From assembly GCF_003596335.1 (NCBI RefSeq), contig NZ_QZCH01000024.1:1-60358 (forward strand): DNA of 60,358 nt. Direction: 5' to 3'. Positions 60,340 to 60,358 of the stretch are shown piece by piece (position 1 is the stretch's first letter; each line of letters opens with the position of its first letter). The notes beneath the pieces were generated by a model. The model saw nothing but the letters and a program-made list of their open reading frames with translations. It was not told where the DNA came from and did no database searches. The translations under genes and the position numbers were made by a program. This DNA comes from Motilimonas pumila. Lineage in GTDB: Bacteria > Pseudomonadota > Gammaproteobacteria > Enterobacterales > CBDFNC01.

Positions 60340-60358
60340 GATACATGGAAGTGATTCT

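Noticed and set aside
58172..60358. Integron cassette array (small same-strand genes YtoQ, RidA, VOC and a small membrane protein)
   Set aside because: No repeated attC-like sites with RYYYAAC and GTTRRRY ends lie between the genes; one gap is only 41 bases, too short for an attC site. The hairpin near 59821-59850 looks like a terminator.

Overview
The window looks like the chromosome of a marine gammaproteobacterium close to the Alteromonadales (Shewanella, Pseudoalteromonas, Agarivorans and relatives). Signs of this are the pyrD-zapC pair, a 180-kDa NAD-glutamate dehydrogenase, a ycbZ (Lon-like)-fabA pair, a second elongation factor G, a norM-type MATE pump, DUF2835 and ZapC families, and a secreted GH18 chitinase with calcium-binding TSP3 repeats. 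The genus cannot be fixed from sequence alone. Most of the window is ordinary core genome with short intergenic gaps and readable rho-independent terminators.

Layout. 0-5 kb: an unknown gene pair at the left edge, then two cell-wall genes (L,D-transpeptidase and MltA) with a previously easy-to-miss 55-aa cysteine-rich ORF between them. 5-13 kb: YgjP-like metallopeptidase, EF-G 2, a DASS anion transporter co-transcribed with a lone response regulator, a split YeeE/YedE pair with a palindromic operator candidate, an iron-dependent alcohol dehydrogenase and a dienelactone hydrolase. 13-30 kb: zapC, pyrD, gdhB, DUF2835, a 52-aa membrane protein behind a perfect Fur box, DUF302, a DEAD-box helicase divergent from rnb, a LysR regulator divergent from a glycine-zipper protein, ycbZ and fabA. 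30-37 kb: an unknown protein with a possible cysteine-protease signature, an erythromycin-esterase lipoprotein, RDD, HAD-IB and acyltransferase membrane proteins, and norM.

37.6-41.5 kb is an insertion-sequence graveyard next to tRNA-Ser(GGA). It holds a dead IS4-family copy whose terminal inverted repeats and 9-bp target duplication can be read exactly, sitting inside an already decayed amidohydrolase gene. It also holds an IS256 3' remnant abutting a decayed IS3 copy. After the tRNA come glk, a DUF368 (undecaprenyl-phosphate translocase) gene, a basic amino-acid antiporter and a TSUP permease.

47-54.6 kb is the most accessory-looking coding region: the chitinase, then on the minus strand a DUF2946 protein, a TonB-dependent receptor and a PepSY membrane protein with a histidine cluster, probably a metal or metal-chelate uptake locus with a hairpin-rich leader. 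The right end carries an NSS sodium-coupled transporter, a small Gly-Gly-Ile repeat ORF, an orphan type IV pilin-like protein and small soluble enzymes (YtoQ, RidA, VOC). I see no CRISPR array, prophage, toxin-antitoxin pair or recognisable defence island. The best candidates for something undescribed are the 394-aa protein at 30.0 kb, the Fur-controlled 52-aa membrane protein at 20.6 kb, the 55-aa CxxC protein at 2.8 kb, and the DUF2946-receptor-PepSY locus with its leader.
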